64,000 nt of DNA from JAJOKK01 sp965370555. GTDB lineage: Bacteria > Bipolaricaulota > Bipolaricaulia > UBA7950 > UBA9294. Within the stretch, counting starts at the first letter, position 1, and each line of letters begins with the position of its first letter. Under the pieces are notes generated by a model. That model was not told the DNA's origin. It was given only the letters and a program-made list of their open reading frames with translations, and searched no databases. Both the position numbers and the translations under genes were made by a program. The stretch lies in NCBI GenBank assembly GCA_965370555.1, contig CBDUVB010000004.1, forward strand, positions 31,682 through 95,681, given 5' to 3'. Below are positions 17,270 to 26,525 of this stretch, piece by piece.

Positions 17270-18256
17270 CTAGATCGCCGAGGAGCCGGAGTCGACTCGA
17301 TTCAAGAGGTTGGCAGGACGCTTCCCGGTGAAAACATCCAAGATTGTCTCCGCGCACATGCGGTCCATGTGTTCCATCGCCTCGTAGGTATACGCCCCAA
17401 TATGGGGAATCGCGAAGACGTTACTAAGCCCTAAGAGCAAACTCTCCTGAGGTGGTTCTGTAGAGAAGACGTCTAGCGCCGCAGCGGCAATCCGGTGAGC
17501 TGCCAGATGGTCATAGAGGGCTACCTCATCGATGAGATCCCCACGCGCAGCGTTGATCAAATACGCAGATTCCCTCATCAAACCAAGCTCGCGAGCACCA
17601 ATCATGTGCCGGGTCTGCTCCATCAAGGGGACATGCAACGTAACGATATCTGAGTTCTCAAGAAGCTCCTCCAACGCAACGTAGCGTACGGCGTAGTTCG
17701 CAATCAAGTCAGCCTGTTGCACTACGTCAAAGGCAATAATCCTACTGCCAAATCCATGGATCCGCTTGATAACTTCGGTGCCAATCCGCCCTGTTCCAAC
17801 GACGCCAACCGTCATTGCACCAAGCTCATGCCCCATGAAGCGATTCCACTCACCGACTCGCGTTGAGTTGTTCGCTTCGCAGATACCGCGCAACAACGCT
17901 AGCATCATTCCAACGGTCAGATCCGCTACCGCTTCGGTATTTGTACCAGGGGCATTGGCAACCATGATCCCCAAGGACTTTGCGGCGTCGAGGTCGATGT
18001 TGTCGACCCCGACACCGTGTTTCATAATCATGCGCAATCTCTTCGATGCAGCCAGTACCTGAGCCGTAATCGGTTCCGCACCGGAGATGATCACATCCGG
18101 ATCTTCGCGGGAGACAATCCGCGCCATTTTCGCCGCATCGAGAGGTCGTTCCTCCGGACTGACGCGCAAGACCTCGAAGCCCGCCTTGGTAAGGATCTTC
18201 TCTCCCACGGGGACAACTTGCGCGAAAGAACGGGAACTTACTAAAGCTATACGCAT
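17270..18256 (-). CDS. D-2-hydroxyacid dehydrogenase, phosphoglycerate dehydrogenase-like
   Basis: 328 residues from the ATG at 18256, which has AAAAGGAA upstream; a longer frame would overlap the DapA-like gene. The NAD-binding loop is VGTGRIG (154-159). Catalytic residues are Arg238 (NAARGDLID), Glu267 (FSTEPP) and His285 (IPHIGAYT). There is no ACT domain, so it is shorter than many serine-pathway SerA enzymes. Given its place among sugar genes it may oxidise or reduce a phosphorylated sugar acid, or reduce hydroxypyruvate or glyoxylate. Confidence 0.85.
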   Translation of the reverse strand: MRIALVSSRSFAQVVPVGEKILTKAGFEVLRVSPEERPLDAAKMARIVSREDPDVIISGAEPITAQVLAASKRLRMIMKHGVGVDNIDLDAAKSLGIMVANAPGTNTEAVADLTVGMMLALLRGICEANNSTRVGEWNRFMGHELGAMTVGVVGTGRIGTEVIKRIHGFGSRIIAFDVVQQADLIANYAVRYVALEELLENSDIVTLHVPLMEQTRHMIGARELGLMRESAYLINAARGDLIDEVALYDHLAAHRIAAAALDVFSTEPPQESLLLGLSNVFAIPHIGAYTYEAMEHMDRMCAETILDVFTGKRPANLLNRVDSGSSAI

Positions 18257-18275
18257 AGAAACATTCCTTTTCCCG

Positions 18276-19160
18276 TTAGAATGAGACACCCATCGCCTTG
18301 AACTCGGCGATCGCCTTGTTCACCAGTTTCTCTTCTGGGAACACAAAGGGAAGCCGGGGGTGCCCGGCATTGACCCCTCGCGCACGGAGGATCGCTTGGA
18401 TCATCGGCAAAGTTGGGGCGTAATGCATGATGTCCCGCATCAAGGACACCTTGGCCTGAAGAAGCCGAGCTTTTTCAATATCCCCGGCTTTGACTGTGTT
18501 GAACAGTTCAACCACCGGCTCGGGGATTGCGTTTGCCAGACCCGATACCGAAGCGTGTGCCCCCATTGCAACCGCTGGGAATATCAACGCTTCGGTCCCA
18601 ACTACAGGGATGAAGTCCTCCTTCTTGACCTTCCATAGGTAGTTGTAGAAGACCATGATGTCGAAGCTGGAATCCTTCACACCACGGACACCGATCTGGG
18701 CAAGGCGATTGAGGAAGTCGGCCGATATGGACACCCCGGTTGCCTGCGGATTATTGTAGACGAAGACAGGGATAGAGACCGCACCGACCAGTTCTTTGAA
18801 GTGGCGTTCTACCTCCGGTTCCTTGAACCCGTAGTAGATGGGCGGCACAGCGGCTACAGCGATGGCACCGGCCTTCTCCGCATGTTGGGCAAGCTCCACC
18901 ACCGAACAAGTCGAAGCACCTCCGACATGCAAGATAACCGGAACACGCCCGGCCACCTCATCGATGACGACTTCGGCCACCCTCTTTCGCTCATCGACAC
19001 TCATCAACGGACCAGAACCGTAGGTCCCACATGGGTAGAAACCTTGGACCTTGTCCACAAGGAACGACACGATCTCACGTTGTGCTCTCTCATCGAAATT
19101 GCCCTGTTTGTCAAACGCTGTTAGCAGGGGAGGAATGATCCCCGAGATTTTCTTATCCAT
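18276..19160 (-). CDS. DapA-family aldolase/synthase
   Basis: 294 residues, a TIM-barrel lyase of the dihydrodipicolinate synthase/N-acetylneuraminate lyase family. The Schiff-base lysine is Lys162 (RGVKDSS) and the catalytic tyrosine is Tyr135 (FVYNNPQ). The usual GTTGE motif is altered to GTYGSGP, which argues against a lysine-biosynthesis role and for a sugar-acid aldolase such as a 2-keto-3-deoxy acid aldolase. AAAGGAG precedes the ATG. It sits between the FGGY kinase and the hydroxyacid dehydrogenase in the operon. Confidence 0.87.
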   Translation of the reverse strand: MDKKISGIIPPLLTAFDKQGNFDERAQREIVSFLVDKVQGFYPCGTYGSGPLMSVDERKRVAEVVIDEVAGRVPVILHVGGASTCSVVELAQHAEKAGAIAVAAVPPIYYGFKEPEVERHFKELVGAVSIPVFVYNNPQATGVSISADFLNRLAQIGVRGVKDSSFDIMVFYNYLWKVKKEDFIPVVGTEALIFPAVAMGAHASVSGLANAIPEPVVELFNTVKAGDIEKARLLQAKVSLMRDIMHYAPTLPMIQAILRARGVNAGHPRLPFVFPEEKLVNKAIAEFKAMGVSF

Positions 19161-19266
19161 AATCTAAAAGCTCCTTTCTTCGAAAGATTTTCTTTGTGTG
19201 CATCCAGTCAACCGCTACACTTCCCTTACTCTTTGCTTCTGTTCTTACCCCCTTCCGTATCGTTAT

Positions 19267-20799
19267 CTATGCATCCACATGGGCCAGATCCTCAAAGATT
19301 GGCACAAGGGCCGAGTAAGCCGCTTTGAATACCGGGTAGAGTTTCTCATAACGCTCGTGTGCTTCAGGATTGGGATCCTGAGTGCTCACGATCTGTACCA
19401 TCTTCTCTGCTGCCTTGAAGTCCTTGAACAAGCCTACGCCAACGCCTCCTGCAATCGCCGCCCCTAGAGAGGTCGCTTCTTGCAACAACCGGGGCCGCAG
19501 GATTCGTTTGTTGTACACATCGGCCATGATCTGCCTCCAAAGATCGCTTTGTGCGCCACCGCCGATTACGCGCATCTCATCGACCCGTGCCCCTTGACTC
19601 TCCAGCGCGTCCAGAATCATCCTTTGATTGAGCACAACGCCTTCAAGGACGGCCCGTGTCAAATGCTCCCTCTTGTGGTTGGGTGTTAGCCCCAGGAAAA
19701 CGCCGCGAGCGTTGGGATTGTTGTAGGGGCACCGCTCTCCACGAATGTAAGGAAGGTAGAGAAGTTTGTCCGCCCCAGGAGTTACTCCTGCGGCCTTTAT
19801 ACCCATCATGTCGTAGATGTTTACGTTTAGATCTTCGACCATCGCCTTTTCACTCGACCACACCGCGTCGCGGAAACATTGGTAGGAATAGCCCCCGTTA
19901 TTGGACGCGCCAACCGGCATGAATAGATCGGGATCCAGATGGAAGAACGTAAAGGTGCGCATCTGGGGATCGTACACCGGTTCGGCGGCTGCAATCCCGA
20001 TCCACGCCGCCGATCCGAAGTAGTTGTAGGCACTCCCTTCTCGTACAACACCTGAACCGACCGCTGCACACGGCCCGTCGCCCCCGCCAATTACCACCGG
20101 AATGCCTGGGATGAGGCCGACTTCTTCGGCGGCTTTTTTCGTGACTTCTCCCGCCACATAGGTGGAAGGATGAGGATCCGGCAGAATCTCTACCGGGATC
20201 TGGGAGGCTCTGAGCAAGTGTTCGGACCACTCCCGCTTCTTCAAATCAAACAGGTTCATCCCGGAAGCGTCAGACAGGTCGGTCACGAACGCTCCTGTGA
20301 GCTTGGCCGTGATGAAATCCTTTACGTGGAGGAACTTGTATGTCTTCTTAAAGACCTCGGGCTCGTTGTCCTTCACCCACATGATCTTTGCCGCAGAGTA
20401 CATCGCGAGCAGTTGATGACCCGTGATCTTGTATCCCTCTTCCATCCCGACTTGATCCACCAGTCGTTGCGCTTGCTCAACGCTTCGGCTATCGGCCCAG
20501 ATGATACACGGCCGTAGTGGATTGGCGTTCTTGTCCACGGGAAGGCAAGCCATCATGTGTCCGCTAAACGAGACGCACGCAATGTCCTTCGGCAAGATGT
20601 TGGCCTCGGCGAGGACTCCCTTGGTCGACGAGCAGACCGCCTCCCACCAGTCATTTGGATTCTGTTCCACGCAGTTATGCCCGAAGTAATTGGTTGGGTA
20701 CTCGTTGTAGCTGCTAGCCAAAAGATTTCCTTCCGTGTCAAAAAGGGTCGCCTTGTTCCCGGTGGTTCCAAGATCGTGAGACAAAATAACCTTGCTCAT
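19267..20799 (-). CDS. FGGY-family carbohydrate kinase, xylulokinase-like (operon 1)
   Basis: 510 residues with the two actin-like halves of FGGY kinases. The phosphate-1 loop is SHDLGTTGNKATLFD, the substrate region is CVSFSGHMMACLPVD, the adenosine-binding region is MRVIGGGAQSDLWRQIMADV, and SLGAAIAGGVG is near the C terminus. It phosphorylates a ketose or polyol. GGAGG lies ten bases before the ATG. Its place behind an importer and an aldehyde oxidoreductase and ahead of a DapA-like aldolase suggests a kinase-then-aldolase route. It is a paralogue of the kinases at 49988-51529 and 53715-55268; the substrates are unknown. Confidence 0.88.
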   Translation of the reverse strand: MSKVILSHDLGTTGNKATLFDTEGNLLASSYNEYPTNYFGHNCVEQNPNDWWEAVCSSTKGVLAEANILPKDIACVSFSGHMMACLPVDKNANPLRPCIIWADSRSVEQAQRLVDQVGMEEGYKITGHQLLAMYSAAKIMWVKDNEPEVFKKTYKFLHVKDFITAKLTGAFVTDLSDASGMNLFDLKKREWSEHLLRASQIPVEILPDPHPSTYVAGEVTKKAAEEVGLIPGIPVVIGGGDGPCAAVGSGVVREGSAYNYFGSAAWIGIAAAEPVYDPQMRTFTFFHLDPDLFMPVGASNNGGYSYQCFRDAVWSSEKAMVEDLNVNIYDMMGIKAAGVTPGADKLLYLPYIRGERCPYNNPNARGVFLGLTPNHKREHLTRAVLEGVVLNQRMILDALESQGARVDEMRVIGGGAQSDLWRQIMADVYNKRILRPRLLQEATSLGAAIAGGVGVGLFKDFKAAEKMVQIVSTQDPNPEAHERYEKLYPVFKAAYSALVPIFEDLAHVDA

Positions 20800-20822
20800 T
20801 TTGACATTGCCTCCTTGCTTTC

Positions 20823-22745
20823 CTAGTCCTGTTTTGTGCTAGTTTTCAATTGGGAGAGCCATCCGATATCGAGCTCTTCCAGCTTTTCTTGCGACGGCCA
20901 GCCGGTTGTTTGATCCCAGTCCCTCATTCGGTAGTAGGCCTGCCTTGCTTCCTCGACCTCCTGCCTTGACATCTTGACCCCCTGATTCGGGCCGGAGGTG
21001 ATTGGTTCGTATACCCGATCCGGCAGCCGGTCCTGCTCGGGGCCGATGCCCTCACGCAGATTGAATACGCGCTGCAGATTGAGCCGTCGCTCCCCCACCT
21101 TCATGAGCTCCCACAAACTCACCTCCCATCCTGTAATAGCACGGATCAAGTCGACCATTTCCGCAAAGGAGTAATAACGACAGGGGGCAAAGGCAAACTT
21201 ACACAAACAGACGCTGTCCATGAAGCTGAACACTTGCTGGAGATAACAGAGCATCCGTACTTTCTCTGGTCCCAAATCTGTCGCCTCACGACGCTTCCAA
21301 ACGCCAAGTGTTGCCACCCGCTCCATAAACAGCTCTGGCGCATCGGCATCAAAATCCGTGTCGTGTTCCACCGCGAGGTCATCGGGCCCTGTCGGGGACA
21401 GAGCATAGGATAGGCCGAGCATCGCTTTGGTCCGCGGATCATGCAATGGCAGCTCAAGTCCCTTGACGTGCATCGCATAAGGCTCTGAGGCCTTTCCTAG
21501 CTTCTGTGCGGCTCGTTTGGTGCCCTCCGCTAGCAATGCGCCTACCCCACGCCTGTACGCAATCTGCTCGATCAAATCCAGGATTACACTCGCATTGCCA
21601 AACGTCAGGTCCATGCCGTCGGTATCTTTCTTCGTTAGCACTCCGTTCTCGAAGCACTCCATCGCGAAAGCGATTGTGACTCCAGTTGACGTATAGTCTA
21701 GGCCATATCGGGTGCATGACTCACTTGTCTTAATGAGCACCTCAAGGTTGTCGATGTTGCACCCATTCCCAAACGCCATCATCACTTCAAGCTCAGGAGC
21801 ACCATAAGCCGGGTCAACGTCAAGCTCTTCTACGTTCTTGAGAACACGTCTGCACGCGGCGGGGCAGCTATAGCAGGGGACCCGTTTGTCAAAGTAGGTC
21901 TCGTGGATGTGCTCGCCCGAAACCTTCGCTGCACCTTCGAAGTGCGTGGTTCGCATGTTGCGCGATGATGTAAGGCCGGCATTGTTAAGAAACCCTAAAA
22001 AGCTTGCGGTGCCGGCATCGTAGACAGCTTTATTGACGAAGTTTTCTTGGAAGTGCTGCTCGAATCGATTCGCAAGAAGCTGGAGCCGGCTCGAATCGGC
22101 AACGTCGATCGAGCCAGAACCCCGAACCACGACGGCTTTGAGGTTCTTCGATCCCATAACCGCACCCATCCCGGTGCGAGCGTTCATGTACATCCCGCCG
22201 CTTACAACGGAGGCGTAACGAACCAGGTTTTCCCCTGCTGGGCCGATGCAGGCCACTCTGGTCTCGGGATCCCCAAGTTCTGTTCTGATCACTCGGGTTG
22301 TTTCTCCCGTATCCATCCCCCAGAGCTTCGAAGCATCCTTAATCTCCGCCTGGCCATCACGGATTGAGATATAGACTGGGCGATCGGCCTTCCCCTGAAT
22401 GACAATCGCATCGAACCCCGAGAACTTCAGCTCCGGACCCCAGTATCCCTCTGCAAGAGCCTCTCCTGTACCGCCTGTCAGTGGTGACTTCGCTATAACA
22501 GCATACTTGACAAACCCGGGTGCCTGGGCACCGGTGACAGCACTGGCAGCGAATACCAGTACATTCCCCGGAGAAAGTGCATCGCTGCCTGGCTCGATCT
22601 CCTTGAGGAGGTAGTAAGCACCAAGACAGCTTCCGCCCCAATAGCGGCGGTAGAAGTTCTTATCGCTTTCTTCGGGAGTCTCAATCCAAATCTTTCCCGT
22701 TGATAGATTCACACGCAGGATCTTCCCTCGATATCCGTTCGGCAT
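20823..22745 (-). CDS. Aldehyde:ferredoxin oxidoreductase, tungsten type (first copy)
   Basis: 640 residues, full length for the AOR family. It oxidises aldehydes to carboxylic acids with ferredoxin as acceptor, using a tungstopterin cofactor and one 4Fe-4S cluster. Cluster cysteines are C291, C294 and C298 (VPCYSCPAAC) with a distal C515 (CLCKFAF). The N terminus has the family pattern YRGKILRVNLSTGKI, and the pterin-binding TGMGAVMGSKNLKAV is at 191-205. AGGAGG precedes the ATG. It lies between the importer permease and the FGGY kinase. Acetaldehyde or glyceraldehyde-type substrates are inferred from context. Confidence 0.92.
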   Translation of the reverse strand: MPNGYRGKILRVNLSTGKIWIETPEESDKNFYRRYWGGSCLGAYYLLKEIEPGSDALSPGNVLVFAASAVTGAQAPGFVKYAVIAKSPLTGGTGEALAEGYWGPELKFSGFDAIVIQGKADRPVYISIRDGQAEIKDASKLWGMDTGETTRVIRTELGDPETRVACIGPAGENLVRYASVVSGGMYMNARTGMGAVMGSKNLKAVVVRGSGSIDVADSSRLQLLANRFEQHFQENFVNKAVYDAGTASFLGFLNNAGLTSSRNMRTTHFEGAAKVSGEHIHETYFDKRVPCYSCPAACRRVLKNVEELDVDPAYGAPELEVMMAFGNGCNIDNLEVLIKTSESCTRYGLDYTSTGVTIAFAMECFENGVLTKKDTDGMDLTFGNASVILDLIEQIAYRRGVGALLAEGTKRAAQKLGKASEPYAMHVKGLELPLHDPRTKAMLGLSYALSPTGPDDLAVEHDTDFDADAPELFMERVATLGVWKRREATDLGPEKVRMLCYLQQVFSFMDSVCLCKFAFAPCRYYSFAEMVDLIRAITGWEVSLWELMKVGERRLNLQRVFNLREGIGPEQDRLPDRVYEPITSGPNQGVKMSRQEVEEARQAYYRMRDWDQTTGWPSQEKLEELDIGWLSQLKTSTKQD

Positions 22746-22780
22746 TGATTCCTCCTTCTACTCGATCAACGTGTACCAAC

Positions 22781-23773
22781 CTACGCTCTTCTTCTGCCTA
22801 TTTGAGGAATCACGATAGCTAGTATGATGAGGCCTCTCACAACATCCTGCCAGTATGTATTTAGGTTCATCAGACTCATTGCATTGTTTATCACCCCGAG
22901 AACCAAGACACCGATTAACGTCCCCACCATGGTCCCTTCTCCTCCAGAGAGCTTTGTCCCTCCAAGGATTGGCGCTGCGATTATCGTCAATAAGAACGCC
23001 GGTCCTACCGACGGGTCCCCAGAATCAAGACGCGAGCTGATAACCACGCCACCCAAACCCGCCAAAAGGCCGCATAGAGCGTAAGCAGCGATACGAATAC
23101 GATCCGTATTGATCCCGCATAGCCGCGCAGCGCGAGCGTTGGCGCCAACTGCATAAATCTTCCGCCCAAGGGAGGTCCGGTTCTGCATGATCTGCAGAAT
23201 CACAAAGACAACCACCATGATGATCGCAGGGGTGGGTATTGACCCGAGGTGTCCACGACCAAAGACCCTCCATGCTTTGGGCAAGAGTGAGATAGGGTAT
23301 CCCCCCGTAACCAAGAAACTGGCGCCGGTAAGTGCACTCATCGTCGCGAGTGTCGCAATGAAGAAAGGTACACGTATCTTTGCCACCAGTGTCCCATTGA
23401 CCAAACCGACAAACGCTCCAACACCGAGCACCAGCAAGAACGTCCACGGCGCATCTACTCCTCGTTTCAGCAAAAATGCGGCTACAACGCCGCAGAACCC
23501 GGCGTTCGCCCCCACGGAAAGGTCTATTTCGCCCAAGGTAAGAACGAGCGTCATCCCCGCAGCAAGCAGGGCATAAATGGAGGTCTGCCTGACAACATTT
23601 ATCAAATTATGAAAAGTAAAGAAGTGTTCTGTAAGGAACGCGAATATCACGGCCATGCCCAGTAAGGCAATCAGCGGTTTCTGGTTCTGCCAGAAATGCA
23701 GCCCGGCTCTTTGAAACCCTGATAGCACGATTTGGCTAACTGGAGAACTACTTTTGCTTTCCTCTGCTGACAT
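22781..23773 (-). CDS. RbsC-type sugar ABC permease (operon 1)
   Basis: About 330 residues from the ATG at 23773; longer starts run into the ATPase gene, which ends at 23778. About ten hydrophobic segments are visible, with the GEIDLSVGA motif near the middle of the first half and the ILGGTKLSGGEGTMVGTLIGV loop typical of the BPD_transp_2 family. It forms the membrane channel of the importer with the ATPase just upstream and the binding protein at 25401-26390. Confidence 0.88.
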   Translation of the reverse strand: MSAEESKSSSPVSQIVLSGFQRAGLHFWQNQKPLIALLGMAVIFAFLTEHFFTFHNLINVVRQTSIYALLAAGMTLVLTLGEIDLSVGANAGFCGVVAAFLLKRGVDAPWTFLLVLGVGAFVGLVNGTLVAKIRVPFFIATLATMSALTGASFLVTGGYPISLLPKAWRVFGRGHLGSIPTPAIIMVVVFVILQIMQNRTSLGRKIYAVGANARAARLCGINTDRIRIAAYALCGLLAGLGGVVISSRLDSGDPSVGPAFLLTIIAAPILGGTKLSGGEGTMVGTLIGVLVLGVINNAMSLMNLNTYWQDVVRGLIILAIVIPQIGRRRA

Positions 23774-23777
23774 GTTC

Positions 23778-25298
23778 TTAAAACTCCCCCTTATGCAGCC
23801 CTGCACTGTAGTATAGAATCCCTTCTTGAGTTGCCTCCTCGCGGGAAAGCTCATGGACGATCCGTCCTTCGTGCATGACCATAATCCGGTCGCACATGCC
23901 GAGCACCTCTGGTAGTTCAGACGAAATCATAATGACACAACGACCCTCCTCAGCAATCCCGTTTATCAGATGGTAGATCTCCTGTTTCGCGCCGATATCG
24001 ATCCCCACCGTGGGCTCATCGAGAATTAGGACCTTGGCGTGCATCAACAACCAACGGGCAAACACGACCTTCTGCTGGTTTCCTCCGCTTAGATTTACCA
24101 CAATCTGGTTGATACTTGGAGTCTTGATTTGCAAGAGCTCTTGAAATTTCTTCGCTTCTGCTTTTTCCCGACTCCAATCGATAAACGACCAATGCGACAT
24201 ATTCTTAAGATTGGCAAGAGAGATGTTCTCCTTAACAGATTTTACTAGAAGTAGGCCATCCAATTTGCGGTCTGAAGGAATGAAGCCGATACCGTGTCGA
24301 ATCGCAACAGTTGGCGAGGTGACCCTAATTGGCTTTCCGTCAAGCACCATCTCTCCACGATCGACTTGCATGACGCCAAAGATCGCGTTCGCTACAGCGG
24401 TCCTTCCCGCACCAACCAATCCTGACAGGCCGACAATTTCTCCCTTCCTGACGGAAAAGGAGACGTCGTCAATGACGCCCTTCTTCGTCAGGCCGGAAAC
24501 GGAGAACATCTCCTCTCCCGGCGGTTTCGATCGCACGGGAAACACACGCTTCAGTTCTCGCCCGACCATCCATTGAACCAACTTGTCCTCGGTTGCATTC
24601 TGTACCGGTATCGTGGCGATGACCTTGCCGTCACGCAAGACAGTAACTCGGTCGGCAATCGAATAGATCTCTTCCAACCGGTGCGAAATATAGAGCGTTG
24701 TGACTCCGTGAGTTTTGAGGGAACGAACAATCTCGAACAGGTGTTCCACTTCTTGTTCTGTAAAAACCGTCGTCGGTTCATCCATAATGAGAAGCTTTGC
24801 GTTCATCGAGACCGCGCGTGCGAGTTCGACGAGCCGCCGCTGAGAAATACTCAGATCTCGTACCAACGACGAGGCTTTAAACGTAGCTCCCACCTTATCC
24901 AGCCACATCTGCGCTTCCCGATACATCCGCTTGCGGGCAATGAGCCATTTGATGGCGTGCCGTGGCTGCCGGCCCAAAAAAATGTTCTCCGCTGCGCTAA
25001 AAGGGAGTGCCAACTCCGACTCTTGGTGAATGATGCTGATCCCTAACTTCTGAGCACTATGCGGATCCGAATGGGTGATCTTCTTGCCTTCATACTCGAT
25101 AGTTCCGGCATCGGTACGAAGCACACCGCCCAGAATCTTGATGAAGGTGGACTTCCCCGCACCATTTTCCCCAACAATGGCATGAACCTCGCTTCGGCGA
25201 AGCTCAAAGTCAACTTTGTCCAGTGCCAACACGCCTGGAAACCGTTTTGTGACATCGGTCACTCTAAGCAGGACAAGCCTTTTTCTTTCGTCTGTCAT
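23778..25298 (-). CDS. Sugar ABC importer ATPase with two nucleotide-binding domains (operon 1)
   Basis: 506 residues, RbsA/MglA type. Domain 1 has Walker A GENGAGKSTF (near residue 43) and Walker B LLIMDEPTT, but its signature is the altered LSISQRRL. Domain 2 has a degenerate Walker A (GLVGAGRTA), a canonical LSGGNQQK signature and VLILDEPTVGID. This asymmetry is normal for the family. There is no good ribosome-binding site ahead of the ATG; instead a strong hairpin at 25355-25390 separates it from the binding-protein gene, so its expression is probably lower than that of the binding protein. Confidence 0.88.
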   Translation of the reverse strand: MTDERKRLVLLRVTDVTKRFPGVLALDKVDFELRRSEVHAIVGENGAGKSTFIKILGGVLRTDAGTIEYEGKKITHSDPHSAQKLGISIIHQESELALPFSAAENIFLGRQPRHAIKWLIARKRMYREAQMWLDKVGATFKASSLVRDLSISQRRLVELARAVSMNAKLLIMDEPTTVFTEQEVEHLFEIVRSLKTHGVTTLYISHRLEEIYSIADRVTVLRDGKVIATIPVQNATEDKLVQWMVGRELKRVFPVRSKPPGEEMFSVSGLTKKGVIDDVSFSVRKGEIVGLSGLVGAGRTAVANAIFGVMQVDRGEMVLDGKPIRVTSPTVAIRHGIGFIPSDRKLDGLLLVKSVKENISLANLKNMSHWSFIDWSREKAEAKKFQELLQIKTPSINQIVVNLSGGNQQKVVFARWLLMHAKVLILDEPTVGIDIGAKQEIYHLINGIAEEGRCVIMISSELPEVLGMCDRIMVMHEGRIVHELSREEATQEGILYYSAGLHKGEF

Positions 25299-25354
25299 GG
25301 TTACAAGAATCGGAATCTAGTCGGCATTCCTTCACTGAAGCAGGACCGCATTCT

Positions 25355-25390
25355 CGATCTTGCCTGCCCTTATAAGGGCAGGCAAGATCG
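25355..25390 (-). terminator. Perfect palindrome between binding-protein and ATPase genes
   Basis: A 36-base perfect inverted repeat (arm CGATCTTGCCTGCCCTTA) lies ten bases after the stop of the binding-protein gene. Without a T run it is more likely a message-stabilising or partial-termination hairpin than a full terminator. Confidence 0.7.
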
Positions 25391-25400
25391 TCCTACCCTA

Positions 25401-26390
25401 CTACTCTCCCAGCTCGCAAACCTCGCACACTGGAGGAGTTCCAACAACTTCGTCCACGTTGTGCCGCTCTGCCAACCGGCACGGGGCCCAGATTCTTAGC
25501 GGAACCTCCTCGCCCCAAACCGACTTGATCGCCTGTACCAGCATGCACTTGGTGATCAAATAGGGATACTGAGCGACGTCACACATGTACGCCGGATGCT
25601 CGGCATCCTTGAGAGTCCCAATCCCATCCGGATCGCAGTCGAACCCACATGCAACCATATCGGTTGCGCCAAACTTGGCCTCGCAGGCAGCCAACGCTCC
25701 GAGTGACGTGGGATCGTTGATCCCAAACGTGCAGTCCACCCGATCGTACTGGGCAAGGATATCCTCCATCTTCTCCATGGCGTCAAGCTTATTTGCGACA
25801 GTGTCACGCCACACGAAGATCGCATCAGGGACAAACTCCCTCACTCCCTCCTGAAACCCGGGCATGCGTAGGTTCGGGATGGGATACCGTGTGGCTTGGA
25901 GGAGTGCTATGACAGGGACCCGCCCGACCACGTGCTCCTGCAACCATTTCCCGGCATACACACCGGCAAGCCGGGCACCGACGTAGTTATCGCTGCCGAC
26001 GAAGCAGACTTCACCGGCATTGTGCCCGGCACCGCTGACGGTAGGAATACCGAGCTCGGCGGCCTCAGCAATTATGGCCCCGAGGGTCCCCGGCACACAG
26101 GGATCGACGCAGAGCGCATCCACTTTGTGAACGTAGATGAGCTCCTCGATCATGTCGACCTGTTTGGTCGAGCTCTGGTCTGGATCCTTGATGATGATGT
26201 TGACACCAAGGTCTGCGGCTGCCTGCTTGTACCCTTCCACGATCTGAACGTAGTACGGGTGCCGCAGCGTATTGATGACACAACCGATCGTCATCTCCGA
26301 AACGGGTTTCTTCTCCGCCAGTACAGCACCACCGATCAGTAACAGCAAACAGAGGGTTATTGTTAACCCAACGAATATACGCTTTGCCAT
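25401..26390 (-). CDS. Periplasmic sugar-binding protein (operon 1)
   Basis: 329 residues. A signal peptide (MAKRIFVGLTITLCLLLLIG, cleavage after VLA) precedes a periplasmic-binding-protein type 1 fold (MTIGCVINTLRHPYYVQIVEGYKQAA; later DALCVDPC and VGSDNYVGARLAG). It captures the substrate for the permease and ATPase downstream. There is no lipobox. AAGGAGG precedes the ATG. It is one of four binding proteins in the window; they are clearly diverged from each other, so they probably bind different sugars. Confidence 0.88.
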   Translation of the reverse strand: MAKRIFVGLTITLCLLLLIGGAVLAEKKPVSEMTIGCVINTLRHPYYVQIVEGYKQAAADLGVNIIIKDPDQSSTKQVDMIEELIYVHKVDALCVDPCVPGTLGAIIAEAAELGIPTVSGAGHNAGEVCFVGSDNYVGARLAGVYAGKWLQEHVVGRVPVIALLQATRYPIPNLRMPGFQEGVREFVPDAIFVWRDTVANKLDAMEKMEDILAQYDRVDCTFGINDPTSLGALAACEAKFGATDMVACGFDCDPDGIGTLKDAEHPAYMCDVAQYPYLITKCMLVQAIKSVWGEEVPLRIWAPCRLAERHNVDEVVGTPPVCEVCELGE

Positions 26391-26525
26391 TTGTCTCGCC
26401 TCCTTACTAAATTTCTATTTCTTCTCCTCGAACGTGTTTCCAACTTCTATACTTCCTCGTCAGTACTCACCTCCCTTGGGCCTCCAACCCGGGTTTTCTG
26501 TGGAGAGGCTTAAGCTTTTTAAGTT